Assembly: GCF_000968375.1 (NCBI RefSeq)
Contig: NZ_CP009933.1
Span: forward strand, 3,844,001-3,908,000
Length of the DNA stretch: 64,000 bases
Origin: Clostridium scatologenes
GTDB lineage: Bacteria; Bacillota; Clostridia; Clostridiales; Clostridiaceae
Direction of reading: 5' to 3'
Shown one piece after another: positions 52,061 through 62,125 of the stretch. How positions within the stretch are numbered: position 1 is the stretch's first letter; each line of letters opens with the position of its first letter. The position numbers were made by a program, and so were the translations under genes. The notes under the pieces are model-generated. The model saw only the letters and a list, made by a program, of their open reading frames with translations, did no database searches and was not told where the DNA came from.

Positions 52061-53578
52061 TTATACTTGTAAATTTGTATCTTTTACTTTATCTATCTCA
52101 AACCAAAAATTCACACCATGTTCAACATTTTCTACACCATAAGCACTCTTATGAAGATCTTGAATAGCTTTTACTATAGAAAGCCCTAATCCATATCCAC
52201 CATAGGCTCTTGTTCTTGCTTTATCCACCTTGTAAAAGCTATTCCATAGCTTTTTAATTGAACCTTCTGGTATATGCTTTCCAGTATTAAATACATTCAC
52301 CCTTACTTTATTACTATCAATGCTATTAGTTATTTTTATAATTCTATTTTCATCTACATGATTGATCGCATTATTTATATAATTTGTAAGCACTTGTTCA
52401 ATTCTTACCACATCTCCATAGACAATACAATTTTCACCTAAAAGTTCAGTATATACATTGACATTTTTTTCTGTGAATATGGATTTATATTTAGTAAGCA
52501 TATAATTTATTAAATATGTTATATCAAATTCACTTTTGTCAATTTGAAAATATCCTGATTCAATTTGGGATAAATTTAATAAATCTCTTACTAATTTATT
52601 CATTTTGATTGTTTCTTGCATAATAACATCACAATAAAAATTTCTATCTTCTTCACTTTCATTTACATTACTGATAAGCCCTTCTGCATATCCTTGTATT
52701 AAAGATAATGGTGTTCTTAATTCATGAGAAACACTGGATATAAATTCTTTTCTCATTTCATCTATTTTTCTTTCTTTTTCAATATCTTCTTCTAATTTTT
52801 GATTTTTTTCATTTAATTCCGTAATTGCTGTATCTAATTCTTCCGAAAGGTAATTTACACTTTGCCCTAATTGTCCAATTTCATCATTACCACTTATACT
52901 GCATTTTTTACTAAAATCAAATTTAGCCATATTTCGTGCAATATTATTTACTTCTAATATTGGCTTTGTAAATTTCCTTGAAAATAAATAAGCCCATATA
53001 CTTCCAAAGAATATTATCACAAAACCGATTATTATAACAAACCGATTTGCAATATCCACACTTTCCTTTATTGAAACTAAGGGCACTCTTATAGCCATTA
53101 TATCTCCAGTACTAAGCTTTACTACAAGAGTAAGAAAATCTATTTTCATTTGAACATCAGTTCTATACTCAAACATACCTTTACCTACTGGATATTGTTT
53201 TACTTTATTATCATAATTATCCACATTATGTGGTTTATCTGGTGGAGGCTTCACTTGATTTTTATCATTGACGTTATTCGTACTTTTTTCTTCTGGTGGC
53301 CTTCTTGAAGACATATAAATTATTTTGCCATTTTTATCTCTTATATCAATATTACTCCCTGTTATATTAGCTGTTATATCCAATTCATTTTGTATATCAC
53401 TTACGTTTCCTTTATATATATTTACTAAGTTCTGAGCATTTTTTTGAAGTATATTTTTCTTTTTATCTATATAATACTTTTCAAGATATATACTATTTAA
53501 TATCCATAAAGCTGAAATAAAACATATTAGTAATAAAGTTATAGATAAAAATAGCTTTGCTCTTATAGATTTAATCAT
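52061..53578 (-). CDS. Sensor histidine kinase
   Basis: 505 residues: TM1 about 10-30, an extracellular loop of ~145 residues with a Pro-rich stretch (SSRRPPEEKS...KPPPDKPHN), TM2 about 180-199, HAMP, phosphoacceptor His285 (SSVSHELRTPLSLIQGYAEGL), N-box NYINNAINHV, and a glycine box GGYGLGLSIV. Its ATG overlaps the response-regulator stop by 4 bp. The Pro-rich loop suggests cell-envelope sensing; signal unknown. Confidence 0.9.
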   Translation of the reverse strand: MIKSIRAKLFLSITLLLICFISALWILNSIYLEKYYIDKKKNILQKNAQNLVNIYKGNVSDIQNELDITANITGSNIDIRDKNGKIIYMSSRRPPEEKSTNNVNDKNQVKPPPDKPHNVDNYDNKVKQYPVGKGMFEYRTDVQMKIDFLTLVVKLSTGDIMAIRVPLVSIKESVDIANRFVIIIGFVIIFFGSIWAYLFSRKFTKPILEVNNIARNMAKFDFSKKCSISGNDEIGQLGQSVNYLSEELDTAITELNEKNQKLEEDIEKERKIDEMRKEFISSVSHELRTPLSLIQGYAEGLISNVNESEEDRNFYCDVIMQETIKMNKLVRDLLNLSQIESGYFQIDKSEFDITYLINYMLTKYKSIFTEKNVNVYTELLGENCIVYGDVVRIEQVLTNYINNAINHVDENRIIKITNSIDSNKVRVNVFNTGKHIPEGSIKKLWNSFYKVDKARTRAYGGYGLGLSIVKAIQDLHKSAYGVENVEHGVNFWFEIDKVKDTNLQV

Positions 53579-54252
53579 TTTTCTACCTCAAATCTATATC
53601 CATAGCCCCTCACCGTTTGTACATAATTGCTTTTTGAGTCTAATTTTATTCTCAATCTATTTATATGAGTATCTACAGTTCTTAAATCTCCATAATAATC
53701 ATATCCCCATACTTTATCTAATATCTGTTCTCTACTTACAGCTTTACCATAATTCTCAGTAAGATACATTAATAAATCATATTCTTTAGGACTTAAATCA
53801 ATTTGACAATCATTAATATTAACTTCATGAGCATTTTCGTCAATAATTAATCCATTAAATTCCTTAGTTTTACTATCTACTGGAACAGCTCTTCTTAGCA
53901 CAGCATTTACTCTAGCCATTAATATATTAGGACTAAATGGTTTTGCAATATATTCATCTGCTCCTATGTCAAAACCAAAGAGTTCATCAAATTCCTCTCC
54001 TCTTGCAGTTAACATTATAATGGGTGTACTAGATTTCTTTCTTATTTCTCTACATACAGTCCACCCATCATATTCAGGTAACATCACATCAAGAATTACT
54101 AAATCTATATCTTTTTCAAATGAAAATATATCTAATGCCCTCCGACCATCTTCTGCTTCAAGGGTGATATACCCTTCTCTTTTCAAAAAATCTGTTACAA
54201 GTTTTCTTATTAATGGTTCGTCATCAACTACCAATATTTTTTTATTAGTCAT
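53575..54252 (-). CDS. OmpR-family response regulator
   Basis: 225-residue regulator with acidic residues (VVDDEP), phosphoacceptor Asp55 (LVILDVMLPEYDG), AKPFSP lysine and a C-terminal winged helix ending VRGYGYRFEV. It precedes and overlaps the kinase gene. AGGAGG ribosome site 7 bases upstream (ATGGAGGAATATTT). Confidence 0.92.
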   Translation of the reverse strand: MTNKKILVVDDEPLIRKLVTDFLKREGYITLEAEDGRRALDIFSFEKDIDLVILDVMLPEYDGWTVCREIRKKSSTPIIMLTARGEEFDELFGFDIGADEYIAKPFSPNILMARVNAVLRRAVPVDSKTKEFNGLIIDENAHEVNINDCQIDLSPKEYDLLMYLTENYGKAVSREQILDKVWGYDYYGDLRTVDTHINRLRIKLDSKSNYVQTVRGYGYRFEVEK

Positions 54253-54354
54253 AAATATTCCTCCATGAAAAACTACTATATTTTATTATAGAACACTTTT
54301 GTCACAATTTTGTCACAACTCTACTTATTATTCAATAAATTTTATAATATAAAA

Positions 54355-54412
54355 AAGGAACTGTCGTACTAAGAATCGCTTAATGTAAACTTCTTAATAC
54401 AACAACACCTTA
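54355..54412 (-). terminator. Terminator of galU
   Basis: Imperfect stem (TGTATTAAGAA with TTCTTAGTACGACA) followed by a T-rich run. Its arm resembles two other hairpins in the window (7298, 29444). Confidence 0.55.
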
Positions 54413-54420
54413 TAATACTT

Positions 54421-55353
54421 TTATTTAGCCAAGGCCATTTTTCTGGATTCTAACTTATGATAAATCTCTTCATGTATTTTAGCATTATTTGCACTTTTTA
54501 TTGATAAAAGATATGATAGCAAATCTTCCTTTAACTCATCTCGTTTTAAAGCATATTCTATGTTAGCTTTTAAAAATCCTAACTTATCTCCAACATCATA
54601 TCTTATTCCTTCAAATGAATAAGCATATATAGATTCTTGTTTTGATAATTCTTTTAATGCATCTGTAAGCTGTATTTCCCCGCACTTACCAGGTTTAGTT
54701 CTTTCAAGTATTTCAAATATCTCAGGTGTTATAATATATCTTCCAAGAATAGCAATATTTGATGGTGCTTCTTCTTCTTTAGGTTTTTCTATCATATTAT
54801 TAACTTTGTAAACCTTATTTTCAATTTCCATTCCATTAATAATACCATATTTAGATACTTGAGATTTATTAACTGGCTGAACTCCTAAAACAGAAGTTTT
54901 ATATTTATCATAACAATTCATTAATTGTTTAAGACATGGAACTCTACTATCAACTATATCATCACCTAACATTACAGCGAATGGTTCATCTCCTACAAAA
55001 TTTCTAGCACGACTTATAGCATGACCTAAACCCTTTGGTTCCTTTTGACGTATATAATAAATATCAGCCATATTACTTATTTCCTTAACTGCCTTTAATA
55101 ATTCACACTTATTGTTATTTTGCAGTTCATCCTCAAGTTCAACAGACTTATCAAAATGATCTTCTATTGCTCTTTTATTTCTTCCTGTAATTATTAATAT
55201 TTCTTCAATTCCTGAAGCAACAGCTTCTTCAACTATATATTGAATAGCAGGTTTATCTACTATTGGCATCATTTCTTTAGGTTGAGCTTTAGTTGCTGGT
55301 AAAAATCTTGTTCCTAGTCCAGCAGCTGGAATTATTGCTTTTCTTACTTTCAT
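54421..55353 (-). CDS. galU: UTP-glucose-1-phosphate uridylyltransferase
   Basis: Makes UDP-glucose for surface polysaccharides and glycolipids. 310 residues; N-terminal nucleotide loop AIIPAAGLGTRFLPATKAQPKEMMPI, then EEILIITGRNKRAIEDHFD and the sugar-binding GKCGEIQLTDAL region. ATG 55353 follows AAAGGA by 9 bases; an upstream reading to 55398 is not family-like. It is downstream of a GtrA/GT2 pair, suggesting all three supply one surface glycosylation system. Confidence 0.93.
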   Translation of the reverse strand: MKVRKAIIPAAGLGTRFLPATKAQPKEMMPIVDKPAIQYIVEEAVASGIEEILIITGRNKRAIEDHFDKSVELEDELQNNNKCELLKAVKEISNMADIYYIRQKEPKGLGHAISRARNFVGDEPFAVMLGDDIVDSRVPCLKQLMNCYDKYKTSVLGVQPVNKSQVSKYGIINGMEIENKVYKVNNMIEKPKEEEAPSNIAILGRYIITPEIFEILERTKPGKCGEIQLTDALKELSKQESIYAYSFEGIRYDVGDKLGFLKANIEYALKRDELKEDLLSYLLSIKSANNAKIHEEIYHKLESRKMALAK

Positions 55354-55426
55354 AATGATCATTCCTTTCTCTATATCTAAATTAAAAAGTAAATTCAAAT
55401 TGATTTTTTAACTCTATATTTCCATT

Positions 55427-55846
55427 TTAGTTGAATATCCAAAGCTTATATGCAATAAAATTGGTTATTTGAGCTATAAATGTTACAAGTATTTTTGCTA
55501 AATATACATTTAATCTGAAATCTTTTACTAAAAGCTTCATAAATATTACTGTAATAGCAAGTGAGATTATATTAACTATAATAAATTGAAACAATTCATT
55601 ATAAATCTTTTTATTAGACTTGCCACCTTGAAATGTCCATTTCTTATTAAATATGAAGCTATTTACAACACCAAAACTATATCCTAGTACCTGACTTATA
55701 GTGTAATTTACTCCAATTAAACCTTGAAATATTGTAAATATTATAAAATCTATAATAGTATTTGATATACCGACTAAAGAAAACCTACTTAAACATTTAA
55801 ATTTTCCATCAAAAACATAATTGGTTATATTAGCAACTAATTTCAT
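55427..55846 (-). CDS. GtrA-like membrane protein
   Basis: 139-residue membrane protein with four hydrophobic helices, the GtrA family (putative flippase for polyprenyl-linked glucose). Motifs FSLVGISNTIIDFIIF and GVVNSFIFNKKWTFQ are family-like. It overlaps the GT2 gene; the start is uncertain between TTG 55858 and ATG 55846, and I use the ATG. Confidence 0.82.
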   Translation of the reverse strand: MKLVANITNYVFDGKFKCLSRFSLVGISNTIIDFIIFTIFQGLIGVNYTISQVLGYSFGVVNSFIFNKKWTFQGGKSNKKIYNELFQFIIVNIISLAITVIFMKLLVKDFRLNVYLAKILVTFIAQITNFIAYKLWIFN

Positions 55847-56798
55847 ATCTCTTATCAACTCTCTTATAATTTATTGTGCTATCTATTATATATATAGGCC
55901 TTCCTTTACTTTCATCAAAAATTCTTCCAATATATTGCCCCATTATTCCTATACAACCAAGCAATAAACCAAACATAGTTATATTTATTACCAAAATCAG
56001 TGGTAAGCTTACTATATTTCTTCCATTAATCAATTGATTTATAATGACACCAATGGTTGAAAATATTCCAGCTATAAAAGTTACTACACCTAGATATCCT
56101 GAAATAACTAGTGGTTTATATGACAAAGAAGTTATACCATCCAATGCTAATTTCATCATCTTTTTTAAAGGATACTTAGTCTCTCCAGCAAATCTCTCCT
56201 GTCTTACAAATTCAACACAAGTTTGTTTGTATCCTACCCAACTAACTAAACCTCTCACATATCTATTTTTTTCAGGAAGTGATATTAAAGCATTGCATAC
56301 TTTTCTATCTATAAGTCTAAAATCTCCTGTATCAACTGGAATATCTATAGTTGTCATACTTTTTAGCAATCTATAAAATGCTTTTGCTGTAAATTTCTTA
56401 AAGAATGTTTCTCCTTCTCTTTTAGCTCTTTTACCATAAACAACTTCATAGCCTTCCTTCCACTTTTTAATCATATCTAAAATGACTTCTGGAGGATCTT
56501 GAAGATCTGCATCTATTACAACAACAGCAGCTCCTGAAGACATATCCATTCCTGCAGTTATCGCTGCTTGATGACCAAAGTTTCGTGAAAAATTAATAAG
56601 CTTTATTTTTGCATCATTTTTACATATAGCATCTACTAAATCAACTGTTTTATCTTTGCTTCCATCATTAACAAATAAAATTTCATAATTTTCTTTTGTG
56701 CTATCCATAACTGATTTTAATCTTCTATAAGTTTCCTGAACAACAAGTTCCTCATTATATAGGGGTACTACTATAGAATACATTATTTTATTATTCAT
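55830..56798 (-). CDS. GT2-family glycosyltransferase (GtrB/DPM-like)
   Basis: 322 residues; family 2 GT-A domain with YSIVVPLYNEELVVQET, DxD-type DADLQDPPE (metal) and a C-terminal pair of membrane helices (about 230-305), as in GtrB enzymes that make undecaprenyl-phosphate glucose. The partner GtrA-like gene overlaps its 3' end, and galU follows. Together: UDP-glucose to lipid-linked glucose to flipping. ATG follows GAGGTGA. Confidence 0.87.
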   Translation of the reverse strand: MNNKIMYSIVVPLYNEELVVQETYRRLKSVMDSTKENYEILFVNDGSKDKTVDLVDAICKNDAKIKLINFSRNFGHQAAITAGMDMSSGAAVVVIDADLQDPPEVILDMIKKWKEGYEVVYGKRAKREGETFFKKFTAKAFYRLLKSMTTIDIPVDTGDFRLIDRKVCNALISLPEKNRYVRGLVSWVGYKQTCVEFVRQERFAGETKYPLKKMMKLALDGITSLSYKPLVISGYLGVVTFIAGIFSTIGVIINQLINGRNIVSLPLILVINITMFGLLLGCIGIMGQYIGRIFDESKGRPIYIIDSTINYKRVDKRYEISC

Positions 56799-57155
56799 CT
56801 AATTCACCTCAATTATTAACATATTTTTAATATGTTCAATTTAAATTACCTATTTCTTTGAATCTATACGCTTATTGTAATCTTCTATTATTACAGTTTA
56901 GTTACAACTTAAATACAATTCTATAAATATTTATTATAAAAAAACATTTATACCATTTACATCAAAAGTTATCCTAAAAACAAGTATTTTGTTCATTGAT
57001 TTCTTTTAAAATATATAACTTAAGCATAATTTTAAAGAAAGTAGAAAATCCTTCATGTTTTGCATCTATTTTAATAGAGTAATAATTTTAAAACTGTACA
57101 AACTTTTAATAGAATCCAAAAAATATTATAGAGATTCAAAAAGGAGGAATTTATT
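56799..57155. other. Divergent intergenic region
   Basis: About 350 bp between GT2 and SASP genes. A perfect hairpin (AACATATT/AATATGTT, 56817-56835) lies upstream of the GT2 gene. The forespore promoter of the SASP gene must be here but I cannot fix it. Confidence 0.4.
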
Positions 57156-57350
57156 ATGGCAAGTAGAAGTAACAGAGCATTAGTTCCAGAAGCAAAGGAT
57201 GGATTAAACAAATTTAAAATGGAGTCAGCTAACGAAGTAGGCGTAAACCTAAAGCAAGGATACAATGGAGATTTGACTGCAAGAGAAGCTGGATCAGTAG
57301 GCGGAAACATGGTTAAAAAAATGGTAGAAGCTTACGAAAAAGGTTTATAA
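57156..57350 (+). CDS. Alpha/beta-type small acid-soluble spore protein
   Basis: 64-residue spore DNA-binding protein (SASP). It contains the expected conserved features: KFKMESANEVGVNL, including the germination protease cleavage region, and GYNGDLTAREAGSVGGNMVKKM. Made in the forespore to protect DNA from UV. AGGAGG precedes the ATG; a strong terminator follows. It proves the organism is a spore former. Confidence 0.95.
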   Translation: MASRSNRALVPEAKDGLNKFKMESANEVGVNLKQGYNGDLTAREAGSVGGNMVKKMVEAYEKGL

Positions 57351-57365
57351 TTTAATACATCTAAA

Positions 57366-57412
57366 AATAAGGGCTTTGTTCAAATTTTTGAACAAAGTCC
57401 TTATTTAATTTT
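57366..57412 (+). terminator. Terminator of SASP gene
   Basis: Perfect-looking 16-bp stem (AAGGGCTTTGTTCAAA / TTTGAACAAAGTCCTT) followed by T-rich DNA. Confidence 0.8.
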
Positions 57413-57520
57413 ATTAAATAATTTTTGTTGTTTTAAAGGAATTACGATATAATATATATAAGCCAAATCGTGAGTCTTTAAAGTATATATTTAGTTGAAA
57501 TTTTATTTGGAGGTAATTTT

Positions 57521-57943
57521 ATGGAAATATCTAGACTAGGCAGACCTTCTACAGTTACTACTGAAAAAAAGACTACATCAGTAAAAAAAGATTTTTCCCA
57601 TAGCTTCAATTCTCAGATGGAAAAAAAATCTGAAGAACAGCTTAAAGAAATGTTTGATAATATAAAGAAAAAGGGAAATAGACTTGCCATAACAAAATGC
57701 TATGCAGACGTTAAAGCTTATAAGAGAATGATTAAGGACTATCTTAGTTCCATACTAAACTATATGTACAGTGTAAAAAAAGATATAAGTTTTTGGCAAA
57801 CACAATATTTTATAACAGTAGAAACCATAGATAATAAATTAGAAGAACTTACTCAAATGCTTATGAATGAACAAAAAGATAATTTAAACGTAGCAGCTAC
57901 CATTGACGATATCACAGGATTAATGGTTGACATTTACAAATAG
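57521..57943 (+). CDS. yaaR: YaaR family protein (DUF327)
   Basis: 140-residue cytoplasmic protein of the YaaR/DUF327 family, conserved in Firmicutes but of unknown function. MEISRLGRPST start and the C-terminal helical region LAITKCYADVKAYKRMIKDYLSSIL...VDIYK are family-like. No membrane segment. AGGAGG-like GGAGGT site upstream. It is monocistronic between two hairpins. Confidence 0.78.
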   Translation: MEISRLGRPSTVTTEKKTTSVKKDFSHSFNSQMEKKSEEQLKEMFDNIKKKGNRLAITKCYADVKAYKRMIKDYLSSILNYMYSVKKDISFWQTQYFITVETIDNKLEELTQMLMNEQKDNLNVAATIDDITGLMVDIYK

Positions 57944-57989
57944 GAATAATTCTATCTTATTTAATAAGATCACATATATTTAACTATTT

Positions 57990-58018
57990 TAAAAGGCTGT
58001 ACCAATATGGTACAGCCT
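57990..58018. terminator. Bidirectional terminator between yaaR and 3D-domain gene
   Basis: Perfect stem AGGCTGTACC / GGTACAGCCT around a 5-base loop, flanked by A and T runs, serving the convergent genes on both sides. Confidence 0.75.
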
Positions 58019-58092
58019 AACTTTAAGCAAACATCCAAACGATCGCTTATCCGTCATATATTAATTATTAGTACTATTTTCATTGTAAACTT

Positions 58093-59067
58093 TTAATTAA
58101 GTACATAAACAGTAACAGTTCTTACTCCCCAACTTTCACATTCACCTTCTGTTGGAAAGAACAAATCTATTCTATTTCCTTTAATAGCCCCTCCTGTATC
58201 ATCTGCAATGGCATAGCCATAACCTTCTACATAAAGTCTAGATCCTAGTGGTATAACTCTAGGGTCTACAGCTACAGTACTATAACCACTTCCATCTCTT
58301 CTAGTTGCAGTTCCTGAAGCAGTAACAGCATCTCCTGAATAGGCAGTTGATCTCATACTTATTACTTGTGAATATGAAACAGACTTAGACATACCACGAG
58401 ATAATGTACCACTTTGATAAGCTACACTAACGCTAGGAGCTTGTACATTTTGAGCAGCTACTAACTGCTTCTCCTTTTCACTAGCTTTGCCTAAAAGATC
58501 TTTTTGTGCTTTAATATCCTTATTTAAACTTAATAAAGCACTTTCATTACTTGCCTTTAATTGCTGTAACTTGGCATTCTTATCATCTAAAATCTTTTTT
58601 TCATTTGTTATTGTCTGTTTTTGTTCCTTTAGCTTATTAATAAGGTTTTTATCAAAATTCATTACTTTTGATATCATATCCATTTTAGACATAAAATCAC
58701 TCAAATTGTTTGATGACAAAATTACATTAAGATAACCATCATTGTTATTTACATACATGGATCTTACTCTTTTTTTAAACAAATCATCTTGAATTTTTGA
58801 ATTCTTTTCTACCTCATCTAACTTAGCTTGTGTATTTTTTATGTCTTGTGCAACTTTATTCATATCTTTTTTATTGCTATCAACTTTTTTCATAACTTCG
58901 TCGATTTGTTTATTTAAGTCATTAACCTTTGTTTCTAAGGCTTTCTTGTTGTCTTGAACCTGTTTTAATTCATCTGATGCGCTAGTGCTTGGAGCAGCAA
59001 GAGCAGTGCTATTTGTCATTAACATTAATACTAGCATCATAACAACAGATAACGCTTTTTTCTTCAA
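58093..59067 (-). CDS. Secreted coiled-coil protein with C-terminal 3D domain
   Basis: 324 residues: signal peptide (cleavage near ALAA, residue 25), a long coiled coil with NlpC-anchor-type helices (about 35-220), a Ser-rich linker and a C-terminal 3D domain (STAYSGDAVTASGTATRRDGSGYSTVAVDPRVIPLGSRLYVEGYGYAIADDTGGAIKGNRIDLFF) with the three Asp residues that name it. Likely a peptidoglycan-remodelling enzyme or its activator; similar proteins act in cell-wall turnover and germination. Start is TTG, 7 bases after AGGAGG. Confidence 0.85.
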   Translation of the reverse strand: MKKKALSVVMMLVLMLMTNSTALAAPSTSASDELKQVQDNKKALETKVNDLNKQIDEVMKKVDSNKKDMNKVAQDIKNTQAKLDEVEKNSKIQDDLFKKRVRSMYVNNNDGYLNVILSSNNLSDFMSKMDMISKVMNFDKNLINKLKEQKQTITNEKKILDDKNAKLQQLKASNESALLSLNKDIKAQKDLLGKASEKEKQLVAAQNVQAPSVSVAYQSGTLSRGMSKSVSYSQVISMRSTAYSGDAVTASGTATRRDGSGYSTVAVDPRVIPLGSRLYVEGYGYAIADDTGGAIKGNRIDLFFPTEGECESWGVRTVTVYVLN

Positions 59068-59194
59068 TACAATTCCTCCTTAGGCTAGTTATCAAGTTAT
59101 TTTTTTGTAATAAACTTGTTAATGTTTTTTATTATATCATTAAAACATATAAAAACTCAACCCCTTTGGAATTATATGGCTTAATTTTTGTAAT

Positions 59195-61108
59195 TTATTT
59201 CCAAAGATTGTAACTTGCATCAGAAGGCATTCTAAAATCTCCTCTTGGTGAAAGGCTTACAGTTCCTACCTTTGGACCATCTGGTATAGCAGATCTTTTA
59301 AATTGTTGGGTAAAGAATCTTTTTATAAATTTTTCAAACCATTTTTCTATAATTTCGTTATCATAGTCATCTTTAAATACTTGTTTTGCTAAAAAAAGTA
59401 TTTTATTAGGTTCAGCACCTTGTCTTATGAAATTGTACAAGAAAAAGTCATGAAGTTCATATGGACCTACTATATCTTCAGTTTTTTGCGCAATTTCACC
59501 ATTCTTATCTTTAGGAAGAAGTTCCGGGCTTACAGGAGTATCAAGAATATCCATCAATATATCAGAAACATCTTTAGGAACTTCTGTTTCAGCTACATAT
59601 TTCACCAAATATCTAACTAACGTTTTAGGTATAGAACAATTTACACCATACATAGACATATGATCTCCATTATATGTGCACCATCCTAAAGCAAGCTCTG
59701 ATAAATCCCCAGTTCCTATTAAAAGTCCACCTTCTTTATTAGCTATATCCATAAGAATTTGAGTTCTCTCTCTTGCTTGAACATTTTCATATGTTACGTC
59801 ATGTTTCTCTATATCATGGCTTATATCCTTAAAGTGTTGTAAACAAGCTGGAACTATATTTATTTCTCTAAATTCCGTTCCAAGTTTTTTACATAAACTT
59901 ACAGCATTATTATAAGTTCTATCTGTTGTCCCAAAACCAGGCATAGTTACAGTTATTATGTTCTCACTTTGAATATTTAACATGCGAAAAGTTTTTATCA
60001 TAACTAATAAAGCTAATGTAGAATCCAATCCACCAGATATTCCTACTACAGCCTTTTTCACTCCTGTATGACTTATTCTTTTTGCAAGTCCAGAAGTTTG
60101 TATATTAAATATCTCCTTGCATCTAATATCTCTTTCCTCTTTATTAGAAGGCACAAAAGGATGTTTATCTATATACCTATCAAAATTCTTATAATCTAAA
60201 TTTTTAAATTCAAAACTTATTTGTAAAGGCTCAACAGGTATTAGCCTAATACTATCTCTAAAGCTTACATTTCTCAACCTTTCACTATTCAATTTATTTA
60301 TATCTACAATTGAAGTTATTACTTCATTTTCTCTTTGAAACCTATTGTTATGTTTTAAAACACTGCCATTTTCTCCTATAATTAAATCACCACTAAAAAC
60401 TAAATCTGTAGTAGATTCAAACACCCCTGAAGATGCATATATATATGATGCCATACATCTGGCACTTTGAGCTTTTACTAAATCTTTTCTATAATCAGCT
60501 TTGCTTACAATTTCATTTGAAGCAGAAAGGTTTCCTATAATATTTGCTCCCATTAAACTTAAATAGCTGCTTGGTGGAATAGTAACCCAAAGATCTTCAC
60601 AAATTTCAAATCCAAATTTAAAATCACCACAAGCAAATATTAAGTTAGTTCCAAAAGGAATTTCTTCTTGAAAAAACAAATTTACTTTTTTATTTACAAT
60701 GCCTATACCTTCCGTAAACCATCTTTTTTCATAGAATTCTGTATAATTGGGAATATAGCTTTTAGGTACTATTCCAAGCACCTTCCCATTAAAAATTATG
60801 TATGCACAATTATATAAACAATTATTATGTATAAGTGGTGCTCCTACAGCTACAAGTATATCCTTTCCTTTAGAATAACTGCATATATGTTCTACTCCTT
60901 CTATAGCTTCATTAAGCAATAATTGCTGCCAAAAAAGATCAGCACAAGTATAGGACGTTATACAAAGCTCAGGAAAAACTACAAGCTTTGAACCTTGTTC
61001 AATAGCATTATCTATACAATTAACTATGTTCTTTAAATTGAATTTTATGTCAGCTACATTGGTTATAGGACTAGCTGCCGCTACCCTTATAAAATTATCA
61101 GTTGGCAT
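59195..61108 (-). CDS. nadE: Glutamine-dependent NAD(+) synthetase
   Basis: Makes NAD from deamido-NAD, with glutamine as nitrogen source. 637 residues from ATG 61108. An N-terminal nitrilase-like glutaminase domain has the Glu-Lys-Cys triad (VVFPELCIT, then KSYIPNYTEFYEKR, FGFEICEDLW with the Cys). The C-terminal synthetase domain has SGGLDSTLAL (ATP loop) and LIGTGDLSELALGWCTYNGDHM. The two-domain length is normal for this class. The start was chosen from the AAGGG site; an extension to 61159 is less likely. Confidence 0.95.
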   Translation of the reverse strand: MPTDNFIRVAAASPITNVADIKFNLKNIVNCIDNAIEQGSKLVVFPELCITSYTCADLFWQQLLLNEAIEGVEHICSYSKGKDILVAVGAPLIHNNCLYNCAYIIFNGKVLGIVPKSYIPNYTEFYEKRWFTEGIGIVNKKVNLFFQEEIPFGTNLIFACGDFKFGFEICEDLWVTIPPSSYLSLMGANIIGNLSASNEIVSKADYRKDLVKAQSARCMASYIYASSGVFESTTDLVFSGDLIIGENGSVLKHNNRFQRENEVITSIVDINKLNSERLRNVSFRDSIRLIPVEPLQISFEFKNLDYKNFDRYIDKHPFVPSNKEERDIRCKEIFNIQTSGLAKRISHTGVKKAVVGISGGLDSTLALLVMIKTFRMLNIQSENIITVTMPGFGTTDRTYNNAVSLCKKLGTEFREINIVPACLQHFKDISHDIEKHDVTYENVQARERTQILMDIANKEGGLLIGTGDLSELALGWCTYNGDHMSMYGVNCSIPKTLVRYLVKYVAETEVPKDVSDILMDILDTPVSPELLPKDKNGEIAQKTEDIVGPYELHDFFLYNFIRQGAEPNKILFLAKQVFKDDYDNEIIEKWFEKFIKRFFTQQFKRSAIPDGPKVGTVSLSPRGDFRMPSDASYNLWK

Positions 61109-61212
61109 GTTATCATCCCTTTCCTTTATATTATTCCTTGCAAAACTAAAATTATCCAATTATAATTATCATTTAGAAATTTTAAATTGTCAAACTATAA
61201 ATTTTCACTTAA

Positions 61213-62034
61213 TTACTTAATCTTTATACTTAAATCCGATCTTGCCATTTTTAAAATTCCATTTTTAATTACTATATCTCCTTGCAAATCTGTTCTTATA
61301 ACTATACTTCCTGTATTACTTATTCTATTTAAAACCTTATTTTCTGGACTCTCCACCCCATTAGAAGTTATTATTCCAATTTTGGGAGAAGTTTTTTTTA
61401 AAAAACCTTCGGTACTACTTGTGTTTAAACCATGATGTGGTACCTTTAGAACATCACAGTGACTTATCTTTCCATTATTTATCATGTACTCTTCTTCTGT
61501 TTTTTCACAATCAGCTGCAAATAAATAATTTATCCCATCTATTTCACCTTGTAATACTATAGAATTATTATTTTCTATCCTTTTATCCTCTTTAAATGGA
61601 GTTAAAGCCTTTAATTTCATTTTTTCTTCTTTTAAAATGTAATTATTCGATATATATTTCACACTAATGCCTTTTTTAGTCAATTGTTTATAAATTGTAT
61701 ATTTAATTTTATCATCATGTATTGGCAATAATACTTTGTTTACCTTTTTACTATCTACTATCGCTAATAATCCACCATAATGATCATCATGATAATGAGT
61801 TAAAATTACTGTATCTATCTTATTTATTTCATTTGCATCCAAATATTTTAAAACTTTATCAGAATAATAAGATGCTCCTGTATCTATTAAATAATTATTA
61901 ATATCTGTTTTTATTAATATACAGTCACTTTGCCCTGTATCTAAAAAATGTACTTCATATCTATTTTGTTTAGCAAACACACTGTTTGTTGTGAGGATTA
62001 TAATCATAAATAATATCATTAATTTTTTTTTCAA
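61213..62034 (-). CDS. Secreted metallo-beta-lactamase-fold hydrolase
   Basis: 273 residues: signal peptide (about 1-21, ending VFAK) followed by a ComEC-type metallo-beta-lactamase domain with the metal motif THYHDDHYGG (about 79-88), LFAADCEK and VPHHGLNTSS. It may be a nuclease or phosphodiesterase outside the cell; the ComEC N-terminal channel is absent, so it is not ComEC. TTG start is probable (GGAG 10 bases upstream); an ATG lies five codons on. Confidence 0.82.
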   Translation of the reverse strand: MKKKLMILFMIIILTTNSVFAKQNRYEVHFLDTGQSDCILIKTDINNYLIDTGASYYSDKVLKYLDANEINKIDTVILTHYHDDHYGGLLAIVDSKKVNKVLLPIHDDKIKYTIYKQLTKKGISVKYISNNYILKEEKMKLKALTPFKEDKRIENNNSIVLQGEIDGINYLFAADCEKTEEEYMINNGKISHCDVLKVPHHGLNTSSTEGFLKKTSPKIGIITSNGVESPENKVLNRISNTGSIVIRTDLQGDIVIKNGILKMARSDLSIKIK

Positions 62035-62125
62035 TCAAAATCAGCTCCAATTTCTATTTCGCACTTATTTTTTGTTTCTTTTATCATAATATGACTGTAA
62101 AATGTACGAAAAATAACAAAAATAC

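Noticed and set aside
57071..57310. Minus-strand frame opposite the SASP gene
   Set aside because: The plus-strand SASP is unmistakable; the opposite frame is a shadow.
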